Translations under genes and position numbers: made by a program | NCBI GenBank assembly: GCA_009377445.1 | Contig: WHUA01000016.1 | Coordinates: 1 to 64,000 of the forward strand | DNA from: Alphaproteobacteria bacterium | GTDB taxonomy: Bacteria; Pseudomonadota; Alphaproteobacteria; UBA8366 | Reading direction: 5' to 3' | Length of the DNA stretch: 64,000 nucleotides | Notes under the pieces: model-generated | What the model was told of the DNA's origin: nothing | Databases searched by the model: none | Seen by the model: only the letters and a program-made list of their open reading frames with translations | Shown: one piece after another, positions 38,178 to 46,814 of the stretch | Position numbering within the stretch: the stretch's first letter is position 1 | Layout: every line of letters starts with the position of its first letter

Positions 38178-40084
38178 GCATCGCGATCGAGACCTTCAGC
38201 AACGCCACCGGCGGCGTCAGCTTCTTCAAGGCGGTCGGCCACCCCATGATCTCGGAAAAGGCGCGGGCGCTGGTATCCGCCGTGGCGAAAGCCGGAAGCG
38301 TCGCGGTTTACGATCCGCTCGGCCTTGCCGATGCCTTCGCCGCGCTTCACGATTGCAGCGCGTTGACCGTCGACGGCGCTTTCGTTCAGGACATTTCGAG
38401 GATCGGCAAGCCCATTCTCGGCCACCCCGCCGCCCCGGTGACCGACCTTGCTGCGTCGGAAGCGAAGTCGATCCTGATCGCCGCCTTCGATTCGGAGCGG
38501 CTGGAGCAGCAAATCCGCCACCTCATTCCGGCTGGGATGAAGGTCTTCAGCCTGGACGCGATGCGGCTCGGCGACGACATGCTGACGAACCGCCGCCGCT
38601 ATCTCGACCCCATCAACTTCGCCACCAACTTCGCCTTCTTCCGCGACGGCAGCGGGCTGCATACGCGGCTTGTATCCGCGAACTACTGGGCGGGATACGG
38701 CGCCAGGGACACCGCCATCCAGTTCATACTGCTGGACGATGCGGGGACGGAGATGGTCGCGTGGCGCCAGGCGCTGCCGGCCGGCCCGGGCTCCATCGTC
38801 GTCGACAGCGCCGAGGTGAGGCAGCGCTTCGACCTCGGCCCGTTCACCGGCCAGCTTTTCCTGCATGCCGTCAACGTCGCCGGGCATGACATCGTGAAAT
38901 ATGCGCTCGATACCTACGGCGACGATCCGCGCGAGCTGTCCTGCACGCACGACGCCAATGCATGGCCGTCGGACCTCTATGCCGGCCTTCCCGCGCCGGC
39001 GGCAGGCGAACGGGTCGTCCTTTGGGTCCAGAACAGCCATCCCTGCCCCATCCCCCGCGGCGCGGTCGGCCTGAGCCGGATGGGCGGCGGCGAGACCGCC
39101 CGGCTCGACCGCGAGATTCCCGCCTTCGGCACCTATGCGCTCGATGTCGCGAGCCTTTTGCCCGGCCTTTCCTGGCCGGCGCAGATCGAGATCGCCGCCG
39201 GCAAGCATTTCGTCCGGCCGCGCTACGAGGTCGTTCGCGGCGCCCATCGCCGCATCGCGCATCCGAACGTCGAGCGTCAGGACCTGAAACCGGACCCGCA
39301 GATTCCCGAGCTCGGCAATCTGCTCGGCAAGTCGTATATCCTGCCTGCGCCGATTCTTCCGACCGAGCGGTTCCGCAGCATCGCCTTGCCGACGCCGATG
39401 TCGACGGCGCAGCGGAACCTGCCGCTCGCCGCGGTGCTGTACGACAGCCGGGGCAAGGAGGCCGCCCGCCGCCGCCTCGGCTGCCTGCCGCGCGACCATG
39501 CGGCGACGCTCGACGCTGACGTGCTGCTCAATGGAAATTCCGGCGGCCTCGCGGGCGGCTACGGGCACATGGAGCTGATCTACGACTTCGCCGAGGGCGG
39601 CGAGGCGGACGGCTGGATGCATGGCCTGTTCCGCTACGAGGACCGCAAGTCCGGGCATGTCGCGGAAACCAGCTTCGGCGCGCATATCTTCAACACGGTT
39701 CTGACTTACCGGAACGAGCCGCAGTCATATTCCGGGCCGGCGCCGGGCCTCAGCACGCGGCTGTTCCTGCGCCTCGGCCCATCGCCGCTGGAGACGCTGT
39801 GCCATCTGATCTATCCGGCTTCGACGCCCTGGCACGCGGCGAGCGATACCCGGCTGCTGCTGCATGACGGCGACGGCAAGGAAGTCGCCGCCCGCACGGT
39901 CGCCATTCCCTGCGGCGGCTCGCTGCATTTCCGCTTTACCGAGACCTTCGATGCCGCCGAGCGGGCGCGCGCGGGCGAGAACGCGTATGTCATAATCCGC
40001 GACGTCGGCTGCCGGCTCTTCGGCTATCACGGTTTGCTCAACGGCGAGGACAGTTTCAGCCTCGATCACATGTTCGGGTTCTGA
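38174..40084 (+). CDS. Large protein of unknown function, coupled to oxygenase
   Basis: The 636-residue protein starts MSIAIETFSNATGGVSFFKAVG. I do not recognise its family. The first about 150 residues look Rossmann-like (SVAVYDPLGLADAFAAL, then AAFDSERLEQQI). The remaining about 480 residues are rich in predicted beta strands (FNTVLTYRNEPQSYSGPAP, then FRFTETFDAAERARAGE). There is no signal peptide and no membrane segment. It overlaps the oxygenase gene by 4 bases and the LysR gene by 1 base, so the three are one translationally coupled unit. It might bind a sugar polymer or the oxygenase's substrate; that is speculation. Confidence 0.78.
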   Translation: MSIAIETFSNATGGVSFFKAVGHPMISEKARALVSAVAKAGSVAVYDPLGLADAFAALHDCSALTVDGAFVQDISRIGKPILGHPAAPVTDLAASEAKSILIAAFDSERLEQQIRHLIPAGMKVFSLDAMRLGDDMLTNRRRYLDPINFATNFAFFRDGSGLHTRLVSANYWAGYGARDTAIQFILLDDAGTEMVAWRQALPAGPGSIVVDSAEVRQRFDLGPFTGQLFLHAVNVAGHDIVKYALDTYGDDPRELSCTHDANAWPSDLYAGLPAPAAGERVVLWVQNSHPCPIPRGAVGLSRMGGGETARLDREIPAFGTYALDVASLLPGLSWPAQIEIAAGKHFVRPRYEVVRGAHRRIAHPNVERQDLKPDPQIPELGNLLGKSYILPAPILPTERFRSIALPTPMSTAQRNLPLAAVLYDSRGKEAARRRLGCLPRDHAATLDADVLLNGNSGGLAGGYGHMELIYDFAEGGEADGWMHGLFRYEDRKSGHVAETSFGAHIFNTVLTYRNEPQSYSGPAPGLSTRLFLRLGPSPLETLCHLIYPASTPWHAASDTRLLLHDGDGKEVAARTVAIPCGGSLHFRFTETFDAAERARAGENAYVIIRDVGCRLFGYHGLLNGEDSFSLDHMFGF

Positions 40085-40974
40085 TGGATTGGGACAAGCT
40101 ACGCGTCTTTCATGCGGTGGCGGAAGCGGGCAGCTTCACGCATGCCGGCGAGCTGTTGAATCTGAGCCAGTCCGCCGTCAGCCGCCAGATCAGCGCGCTG
40201 GAGGAGAGCCTGGAGACGACGCTGTTCCACCGTCACGCGCGCGGCTTGATCCTGACGGAACAGGGCGAGCTGCTGTACCAGACCACGCACGAGGTCTACC
40301 ACAAGCTCGCCATGGCCGAGGCGCAGCTTTCGGAAAGCAAGGAGCGCCCGTCCGGGCCGCTCAAGATCACCACGACGATCGGACTCGGCTCGCTCTGGCT
40401 GACCTCCCGCATCAAGGAGTTCATCGAGCTCTACCCCGAGGTCGACGTCACGCTGATCCTGACCGACACGGAGCTCGACCTGAGCATGCGCGAGGCCGAC
40501 ATCGCGGTGCGCCTGCAGTCGCCGCGGCAGCCGGACCTCATCCAGCGCCCGCTTCTCACTGTGCATACCCATGTCTACGCCGCGGCGGAATACCTGGAGG
40601 AGCACGGCACGCCGGAACGGCCTGAGGATCTCGACCATCACCGTCTTCTGGTTTACGGCCAGGAGTGGCCGGCCCCCGTGCCGGAGGTCAACTGGATCCT
40701 CAATCTCGGCGCCCGGCCCGACAGCAGGCGCCGCCCCATCCTGCGGGTAAACAACATCTACGGCATCTATCGCGCGTGTCGCAGCGGCCTCGGCCTCGCC
40801 GGCCTGCCGGACTACGCGATCCCGACCGGCACCAACCTGGTGCGCGTCCTGCCCGACATCAACGGACCGTCGTTCCGCGCCTATTTCGTCTACCCGGAAG
40901 AGCTGCGGCACTCGAAGCGCATCGGCGTCTTTCGCGACTTCCTGCTGCGCAAGGTCGCCGAGCACAATTTCTGA
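40084..40974 (+). CDS. LysR family transcriptional regulator
   Basis: The 296-residue protein has an N-terminal winged helix (DWDKLRVFHAVAEAGSFTHAG, then LSQSAVSRQISALEE) and a C-terminal periplasmic-binding-like effector domain (about 90-290). It starts within the stop codon of the preceding gene. A LysR regulator at the end of an operon usually acts on that operon or a nearby target. The effector is unknown. Confidence 0.93.
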   Translation: MDWDKLRVFHAVAEAGSFTHAGELLNLSQSAVSRQISALEESLETTLFHRHARGLILTEQGELLYQTTHEVYHKLAMAEAQLSESKERPSGPLKITTTIGLGSLWLTSRIKEFIELYPEVDVTLILTDTELDLSMREADIAVRLQSPRQPDLIQRPLLTVHTHVYAAAEYLEEHGTPERPEDLDHHRLLVYGQEWPAPVPEVNWILNLGARPDSRRRPILRVNNIYGIYRACRSGLGLAGLPDYAIPTGTNLVRVLPDINGPSFRAYFVYPEELRHSKRIGVFRDFLLRKVAEHNF

Positions 40975-41101
40975 GGCCGCCACAGTCATGCACGGTGCGC
41001 ATGACTGAGATGAAACATTGGCCGTAGTCATGCGTCCGGCGAGCGGCTATTTCTACACACAGATTGTTGCAATGCCGCGACAGATCTACCGGTCTCCCGC
41101 T

Positions 41102-41199
41102 GATGCGGCTAGTCCGCATCATGGGGGCTTGGGCTTAGACGTCTCCCAGACGTGAAGCCTCCCTGTTTACTTGGCCGGGCCCTTGTGGCCCGGCTTTTT
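41102..41199 (+). ncRNA. Candidate small RNA with three hairpins and CCTCCC motifs
   Basis: Hairpin one is GATGCGG (41102-41108) with CCGCATC (41114-41120). Hairpin two is ACGTCT (41139-41144), a CCC loop, and AGACGT (41148-41153). A single-stranded CCTCCC at 41158-41163 follows. Hairpin three is the terminator at 41174-41199. C-rich loops and linkers of this type occur in alphaproteobacterial riboregulators that pair with Shine-Dalgarno sequences. The 5' end and promoter are not defined. It could also be processed from the 3' end of the LysR message. Confidence 0.6.
41174..41199 (+). terminator. Intrinsic terminator of the LysR/sRNA transcript
   Basis: GCCGGGCC (41174-41181), loop CTTGT, GGCCCGGC (41187-41194), then TTTTT (41195-41199): a perfect 8-bp stem with a T run on the plus strand only. 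Confidence 0.9.
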
Positions 41200-41226
41200 C
41201 TTTGCGCGGCCGGAAGTTCGGGCCTT

Positions 41227-42216
41227 CTACCGGAAAAGCCGGTCGCCCTCGGTCTTTTCCAGGCCGGCGTAGAGCCCCGCCACATATTCCCCATACCCGT
41301 TGTAGGGCAGCGTCGGAACGCGCCCCGGCTTGCCCAGGACCATTTCCGTGGCCTGGCTCCAGCGCGGGTGGTCGACTTCGGGATTTACGTTCGCCCAGAA
41401 GCCATACTCGCTCTTCTGCAGTTGCTCCCAGAAGGTTACGGGCCGCTTGTCGGTGAAGTTGAAGCGGACGATGGATTTGACCGACTTGAAGCCGTATTTC
41501 CACGGCACGGCGAGGCGCAGCGGCGCGCCGTTCTGGCGCGGGATGGGCTTGCCGTAGAGCCCGGTCGCCATGAAAGCGAGCTCGTTGGTCGCTTCGGCGA
41601 TGGTGAGCCCTTCGGTGTAAGGCCAGGGATACCAGGGCTGGCGCAAGCCCGGCATGACCGCCTTGTCGGCAAGCGTTTCCATCCGGACGTACTTGGCGGA
41701 GGACAGCGGGCGGGCGAAATCGACCAGGGCTTTCATCGCGAACCCGCTCCAGGGGACGGCCATCGACCACGCCTCGACGCAGCGCAGCCGGTACAGCCGC
41801 TCCTCGAGCGGCATCCGCTTGAGGAGGGCATCGATGTCGACCGTCATCTCCTTCTCGACCATGCCGTCGATGCGCACCGTCCATGGACGGATCTTCAGGC
41901 TTTGCGCCTCCTCCGCGATGTCCTTTTGGCTGCCGAACTCGTAGTAATTGTTGTAGGCGGTCGCGAGTTCCTCCTTGGTCAGGTCGCGGTCGAGCGTGTA
42001 TTTCAGGTTCCGCTTCATCGGATAGAGGCCGGCGGACGGGTCCTCCCCGGCGCCGGCGGCAGCCGCATGCGCACGCCCCGGCAGGCCCGCCCCGGCCGCG
42101 GCGAACAGCGCGCCGATGCCCATAGCCGCGACCAGCCGCCGGCGGTCGTGAAAGACGCTCTCAGGGGTCGCTTGGGCCTCCGGCAGTTCCCAGCCCTTCT
42201 TCACCCGAACCAGCAT
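41227..42216 (-). CDS. msrP: Protein-methionine-sulfoxide reductase catalytic subunit MsrP
   Basis: The 329-residue periplasmic molybdoenzyme repairs oxidised methionines. A twin-arginine signal (DRRRLVAAMG at about 24-33) precedes the oxidoreductase domain. C146 in RLRCVEAW is the molybdopterin-binding Cys, and KNY-type residues follow. The heme membrane partner MsrQ is normally next to it, but no msrQ is visible within reach. ATG at 42216 is preferred over 42249. Confidence 0.93.
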   Translation of the reverse strand: MLVRVKKGWELPEAQATPESVFHDRRRLVAAMGIGALFAAAGAGLPGRAHAAAAGAGEDPSAGLYPMKRNLKYTLDRDLTKEELATAYNNYYEFGSQKDIAEEAQSLKIRPWTVRIDGMVEKEMTVDIDALLKRMPLEERLYRLRCVEAWSMAVPWSGFAMKALVDFARPLSSAKYVRMETLADKAVMPGLRQPWYPWPYTEGLTIAEATNELAFMATGLYGKPIPRQNGAPLRLAVPWKYGFKSVKSIVRFNFTDKRPVTFWEQLQKSEYGFWANVNPEVDHPRWSQATEMVLGKPGRVPTLPYNGYGEYVAGLYAGLEKTEGDRLFR

Positions 42217-42340
42217 TGCCGTTCCTCCGTAAGTTGTCGGCGGGCGCATTCTGCTGCCGCCGTCCGATCAATGCCAAATGACGCTTGCGTGAGTCCAAGG
42301 TGAGCGATTTCCGGGCTAACGGCGCGGCGGGCCGCCGCGT

Positions 42341-43171
42341 TCACGCGAAAACCACGTCGAGCTGCATCATGACCACGAAGCCTACCATCAGCCCGGCGGT
42401 CGCATGACCGGCATATCCCTTGCGGTTGGTCTCGGGGATGATCTCGTTCGAGATCACGAACAGCATCGCTCCCGCCGCGAAGGCGAGGCCCAGCGGCAGC
42501 AGCGGCGCGGCAATGGAGACGGCCCCCGCGCCGACGATGCCGCCAACGGGCTCCACGAGGCCCGTCGCCGCCGCGACCGCCACCGACCGAAAGCGGTCGT
42601 AGCCGGCGGAAACCAGCGCGACCGCCACGGCGAGACCTTCCGGGATGTTTTGCAGAGCTATGCCGGTGGCCAGCGCCACGCCGTTGGCGATGTCGTCGCC
42701 GGCGAAGGAGACCCCGACCGCAAGGCCCTCCGGAAAATTGTGCAGCGTGATGGCGATGACGAACAGCCAAAGCCTGCGCAGGTGGGCCGCGTCCGCCCCT
42801 TCCCGCCCCGAGACGAAATGCTCGTGCGGCGCATAGCGATGGACGATGGCGATGACCAGTCCGCCCGCCAGTATGCCCGCCGACACCAGCATTACGGCCA
42901 GCACCGCGCCGCCGTATATCCGCTCGCCTTGAGCGATGCCGGGAATGATCAGCGAAAAGACGGTCGCCGCCAGCATCACGCCGGCGGCGAAGCCGAGCAG
43001 CGTATTCTGCGTCCGCTGGTTGATACCCCTGCCGAGAAGGACCGGCAGGGCCCCGATCGCGGTGAAAGATCCGGCGATCAGGCTCCCTACCGCGCCGAGG
43101 ACGAATATCGGCAGTGTCTCCACCGTCTGCACAATGGCCGTCATCATGGGCGTCATCATGGGCGTCATCAT
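42341..43171 (-). CDS. ZIP family metal transporter
   Basis: The 276-residue membrane protein has the hallmark metal-binding motif HNFPEGLAVGVSF in helix four and NIPEGLAVAVAL in helix five, with about eight membrane segments. It resembles ZupT/GufA, importing zinc, iron or manganese. The N-terminus reads MMTPMMTPMMT because of a 12-bp repeat, so the true start could be any of three Mets. It lies 16 bases downstream of dps. Confidence 0.9.
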   Translation of the reverse strand: MMTPMMTPMMTAIVQTVETLPIFVLGAVGSLIAGSFTAIGALPVLLGRGINQRTQNTLLGFAAGVMLAATVFSLIIPGIAQGERIYGGAVLAVMLVSAGILAGGLVIAIVHRYAPHEHFVSGREGADAAHLRRLWLFVIAITLHNFPEGLAVGVSFAGDDIANGVALATGIALQNIPEGLAVAVALVSAGYDRFRSVAVAAATGLVEPVGGIVGAGAVSIAAPLLPLGLAFAAGAMLFVISNEIIPETNRKGYAGHATAGLMVGFVVMMQLDVVFA

Positions 43172-43175
43172 GGGC
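43140..43175. repeat. Three tandem copies of a 12-bp unit at the ZIP gene start
   Basis: GTCATCATGGGC appears three times in direct succession. On the minus strand it spans the start codon region of the ZIP transporter and offers repeated ATG codons. In-frame unit length means slippage would change only the N-terminus and spacing to the ribosome binding site. Confidence 0.9.
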
Positions 43176-43187
43176 GTTGTGCCCTAC

Positions 43188-43658
43188 CTACTTGACCAGC
43201 ATGCTGCGGAGCATCCAGGCATTCTTCTCGTGGATCTGCATCCGCTGCGTCAGCAGGTCCGCCGTCGGCTCGTCGTTCGCCCGCTCGACGGCGGGAAAGA
43301 TCGAGCGCGCCGTCCGCACAACCGCTTCCTGGCCCTTGACGAGGTTGGCGATCATCGTTTCCGCCGCGGGCACGTCTTCTTCCTCTTCGATCGAAGACAG
43401 CTTCGAGAAGGCCGCATAGCTGCCGGGCGCGGGCTCGCCAAGCGCGCGAATCCGTTCGGCGATGATGTCGACCGCCAGCGCTAGCTCGGTGTACTGCTGT
43501 TCGAACATCAGATGCAGGGTGTTGAACAGCGGGCCCTCCACATTCCAGTGGTAGTTATGGGTCTTGAGGTAAAGCGTATAGCTGTCCGCCAGCAACCGGG
43601 ACAGGCCGGCCGTGATCTCCGAACGTTCCTTCCGGTTGATCCCTATATTGATTTCCAT
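43188..43658 (-). CDS. dps: Dps ferritin-like protein
   Basis: The 156-residue protein forms the four-helix dodecamer that oxidises and stores iron and shields DNA. Ferroxidase-site motifs are present: THNYHWNVEGPLF with the conserved His and Trp, and FEQQYTELALAVDIIAERI with Asp/Glu. A strong AAAGGAGAAAAGCG ribosome binding site precedes the ATG. It is read before the ZIP gene, so metal import and storage are likely cotranscribed. The upstream AT-rich stretch could hold an iron or peroxide operator, but I found no clear consensus. Confidence 0.95.
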   Translation of the reverse strand: MEINIGINRKERSEITAGLSRLLADSYTLYLKTHNYHWNVEGPLFNTLHLMFEQQYTELALAVDIIAERIRALGEPAPGSYAAFSKLSSIEEEEDVPAAETMIANLVKGQEAVVRTARSIFPAVERANDEPTADLLTQRMQIHEKNAWMLRSMLVK

Positions 43659-43770
43659 CGCTTTTCTCCTTTCCTAAATGCAAATTAGAATTATTAAAAT
43701 AACTGCTCCAAATATAGACGCAGCGCTGAAAGGTATCAAGCGATATTTGCAGGTTGGAGCCGGCCGGGCG

Positions 43771-44550
43771 TCAGCTCTGGAAGCGGACCTCGACCTTGCC
43801 CAGCTTGCCGAAGTCGGCGGTAACCGTGCTGCCGACCGGCGCCGGGATCGGGCCCGTCGCAGCGCCCGACGTGATCCATTGGCCGGCCTTGATCTCGTGC
43901 CCGCGCTTGGCCAGGTGATTGGCGAGCCAGGCCAGCGAGTTCAATGGATTTTTCAACACGTTGGCGCCACTGCTGGCGGCGACCTCCTTGCCGTCGACGA
44001 GATGCCGGACGCCGCACTGCGCCAGGTCGAGGCTGCGCCAGTTGGCAACCGCAGGCCCGTAAACGAAGCTGAAGTTCCCGGCGTGATCGGCGACGGTGCC
44101 CTGGACGCCGAGCTTCGGGCGGTTCGCGATGCGCAAGCCGGTGACCTCGATCGCCGGGTGCAGGGATTCCACCGCCGCCGCGATCACCTGCCCCGTATAG
44201 GGCGCGCCTTCGGCCGGAATGTCCTTGCCGATGCGGAACGCGAACTCGCATTCGAAGCCGCCGACGGTTTCGCTGGACCGCTCGATCGTCTGCGGCGTAG
44301 CGTTGATGTGCGGCGCGAAGAGCGGCCCCGCCGCGGGCTCCTTCGCCCCGGCGCGCGCCATCGCCTCGTCGTTGGTCAGCGCGACCTTCCAGCCGCCCAG
44401 CTTGAGGCCGATGTTCTTGAGAATCTCGTCCTGGATCGCATACGCGTCCGCAAGCGTCTTCGGCTCTGCCTCGGACGGCAGGGCTTCCATCTTCCGGCCG
44501 TCCCGCCGGGCCGCGATCAAGAGCTGCGCCGCCTTCTTTACATCGACCAT
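43771..44550 (-). CDS. 2-keto-4-pentenoate hydratase/FAH family enzyme
   Basis: The 259-residue protein has the fumarylacetoacetate hydrolase-like fold of MhpD/HpcG hydratases. ECEFAFRIG provides Glu residues of the metal site, with EVTGLRIANRP and GQWITSGAATGPIPAPVG as conserved ends. Such enzymes hydrate 2-hydroxypentadienoates in aromatic meta-cleavage pathways, or have other substrates. No other such genes are nearby, so the pathway is uncertain. Confidence 0.85.
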   Translation of the reverse strand: MVDVKKAAQLLIAARRDGRKMEALPSEAEPKTLADAYAIQDEILKNIGLKLGGWKVALTNDEAMARAGAKEPAAGPLFAPHINATPQTIERSSETVGGFECEFAFRIGKDIPAEGAPYTGQVIAAAVESLHPAIEVTGLRIANRPKLGVQGTVADHAGNFSFVYGPAVANWRSLDLAQCGVRHLVDGKEVAASSGANVLKNPLNSLAWLANHLAKRGHEIKAGQWITSGAATGPIPAPVGSTVTADFGKLGKVEVRFQS

Positions 44551-44669
44551 GTCTCACGTCTCCCCATACGATGATCCGCGTCGGTACCGGCAGTCTTGCG
44601 CCGCCGATGATTAGGCATAAGCCGCGGCGTTGGCAACCGGATGGACGACGACGACGGCCGGCAACGAGC

Positions 44670-46696
44670 CTAAACGGCGCCTTCCTTGCGCTGTGAGACG
44701 ATAATCTCGGCATCGCGGCCGGTCAGCTCGGCGAGGTGGTCGAATTTCCATTCGAAAGTGCCGACGCCTACGGTCAGCGACCTGAGATCGACGATCAGGT
44801 CGTGCAGCTCCGACTGCGGCATGTTCGCCTTGACCTCGTCCCAGCCGGTCCAGCCGCGCTTCGTGTCGAAGCCGAGGATCTGCCCGCGCCGCTTCGTGAT
44901 CACGGTCTGCGCCTGCCCCGTGTGCTCCGTGGGTATGGAAATCGTGACCTGGGCAATCGGCTCCAGCAAGACCGGGTTGCATTGCGGCAAGGCTTCCTTC
45001 ATCGCCAATATCCCGGCGCGCCTGAAGGCCATGTCGGAAGAATCGACCGAATGGTACTGGCCGTCGTAGAGCGTCACCGACACGTCGATCACCGGGAAGC
45101 CGAGCGGCCCTGCCTTGAGATACTCCTTCACGCCATGCTCGACGGCGGGGATGTATTGCCGCGGCACGACGCCGCCGCTGATCTTGTCGACGACTCGAAC
45201 CCCTTGCCGCGCGGCAGCGGCTTGATGTCGAGATGGACGTCGCCGAACTCGCCATGCCCGCCGGACTGCTTCTTGTGGCGGGCATGCTGCTGGACCGCCT
45301 TGCGGATCGTCTCCTTGTAGGGAACCTGCGGCCGCGATGCGGTGACGGCGACGTTGTAGCGGTTCTTCAGCTTTTCGGCGGCGACCTGGAGGTGGATGTC
45401 GCCTTGCCCCCACAGCACGAGCTGGTGGGTATCCTCGTTGTGCTCGGCCATGATCGACGGATCTTCCTCGATCAGGCGGGCGATGCCGCTCGACAGCTTC
45501 ACTTCGTCCTCGCGCCGCTCCGCCTTGATCGCCATGGAGTAGACCGGCTGCAGCGGGTCGAGCCACGACAATGCGTCCTTCACGACGCCAGCCGGGCTCA
45601 GCACGTCGCCGGTCTTGATCGCCTCGAGCCTGCCGAGGCCGACGATATCACCGGCATTCGCCTTCGACACCTTGCCGAGCGTATGACCCATGAGCTGCGA
45701 AAGGCCGCTGACGCGATGCTCGCCGAATGTAGCGCCGTCGGCCACCGACCCGCGCCAAACGCGCGCGACCGACAGCTTGCCGGTGTGCGGCATGTGATAG
45801 GTCTTGAACACCTGGATCAACGGATCGCCCTCGGCGCCGCCGTGGCGCTCGAGCGTCGTTTCCGGCCCAGGCGCCTCGTGCCGTAGCGCTTTCAGCAGCC
45901 GGAGCACGCCGTGATTGCGCTCCGCCGCGCCGAGGAACACCGGGACGATACGGTCCGCCTGCAGCTCGCGCGCGAGATAGGTGTATATCTCGTCCTTCGG
46001 CGGCACGACGTCTTCGAGCAGCTCCTCGAGCAGCTTATCGTCGAAATCCGCCAGCCTCTCCAGCAGCTCCTGGCGCGCCTCCACGTTGCGGCCCCGCACC
46101 CCCTCCGGCAGCTCGATGAGCGCCGACAGATTGCCGGGCTGATATTTGTAGGCGCGCTCGGATACAAGGTCGACGTATCCCGTTATGGCGTCTCCTTCGC
46201 GGATCGGCACGTGGCGCAGCGCAAGCGGCCGGTCCGAGATCGATTGGATCGCTTCCAGCAGCTCCCGGACGCGGTCGTTCGCGTGGTCCATCTTGTTGAT
46301 GAACACCATATGCGGGATCGCGTGCTGGTCGAGAAAATGGAACAGCGGCGAAAGCGTCAGCGCCCGGCTCGCTTCCGGCTCGCAGACCACGATCGCCACG
46401 TCGGCCACCATCAGGGCGGCATAAGTGTCATGCGCGAATTCGACGGAGCCGGGACAATCGAGGAAATGCCACTGTTCGCCCAGAAATTCCGCCGATGCGA
46501 CGGAGACCTCGGTGCTCATGCTGCGCGCGCGGGCTTCCTGCGACGCGTCGCCCACCGTATTGCCCTCCTTGACGTTTCCTCGTCGCTGCGTGGCGCCGCA
46601 TGCGAAGAGCAGTGATTCCAGAAGGGTGGTCTTTCCGCTGAGGTAGGGGCCGACGATTGCAGCGCAGCGTGGTGCAGATGGATTGCGCCCCGGCAT
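44670..46696 (-). pseudogene. EF-G-like translational GTPase, split by a one-base frameshift
   Basis: The first part (46696 to about 45195) encodes a GTPase domain (GPYLSGKTTLLE, DCPGSVEF, NKMD), domain II and domain III. The last part is in another frame: VDKISGGVVPRQYIPAVEHGVKEYL then domain IV/V ending RKEGAV at 44670. Near 45194 the sequence reads GACGACTCGAA; one A added would restore GKGFEFVDKISGG. It resembles a second, FusA2-like EF-G. It may be a recent pseudogene or a sequencing/assembly error. Confidence 0.85.
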
Positions 46697-46814
46697 TTTG
46701 AACCTCCTTTCCGGGTTTGTGGTCTGCCCACACCGCGTCGGCGCAGGCTAATTCCGCCAACCAACACCCGGTCATGGTTCCAAGCCGGAAGGCGCGTGGC
46801 AAGCAAAAAGCTCG

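Noticed and set aside
43659..43770. Irr/Fur box upstream of dps
   Set aside because: AT-rich sequence with TTAGAATTATT resembles part of an iron box, but the other half is not palindromic.
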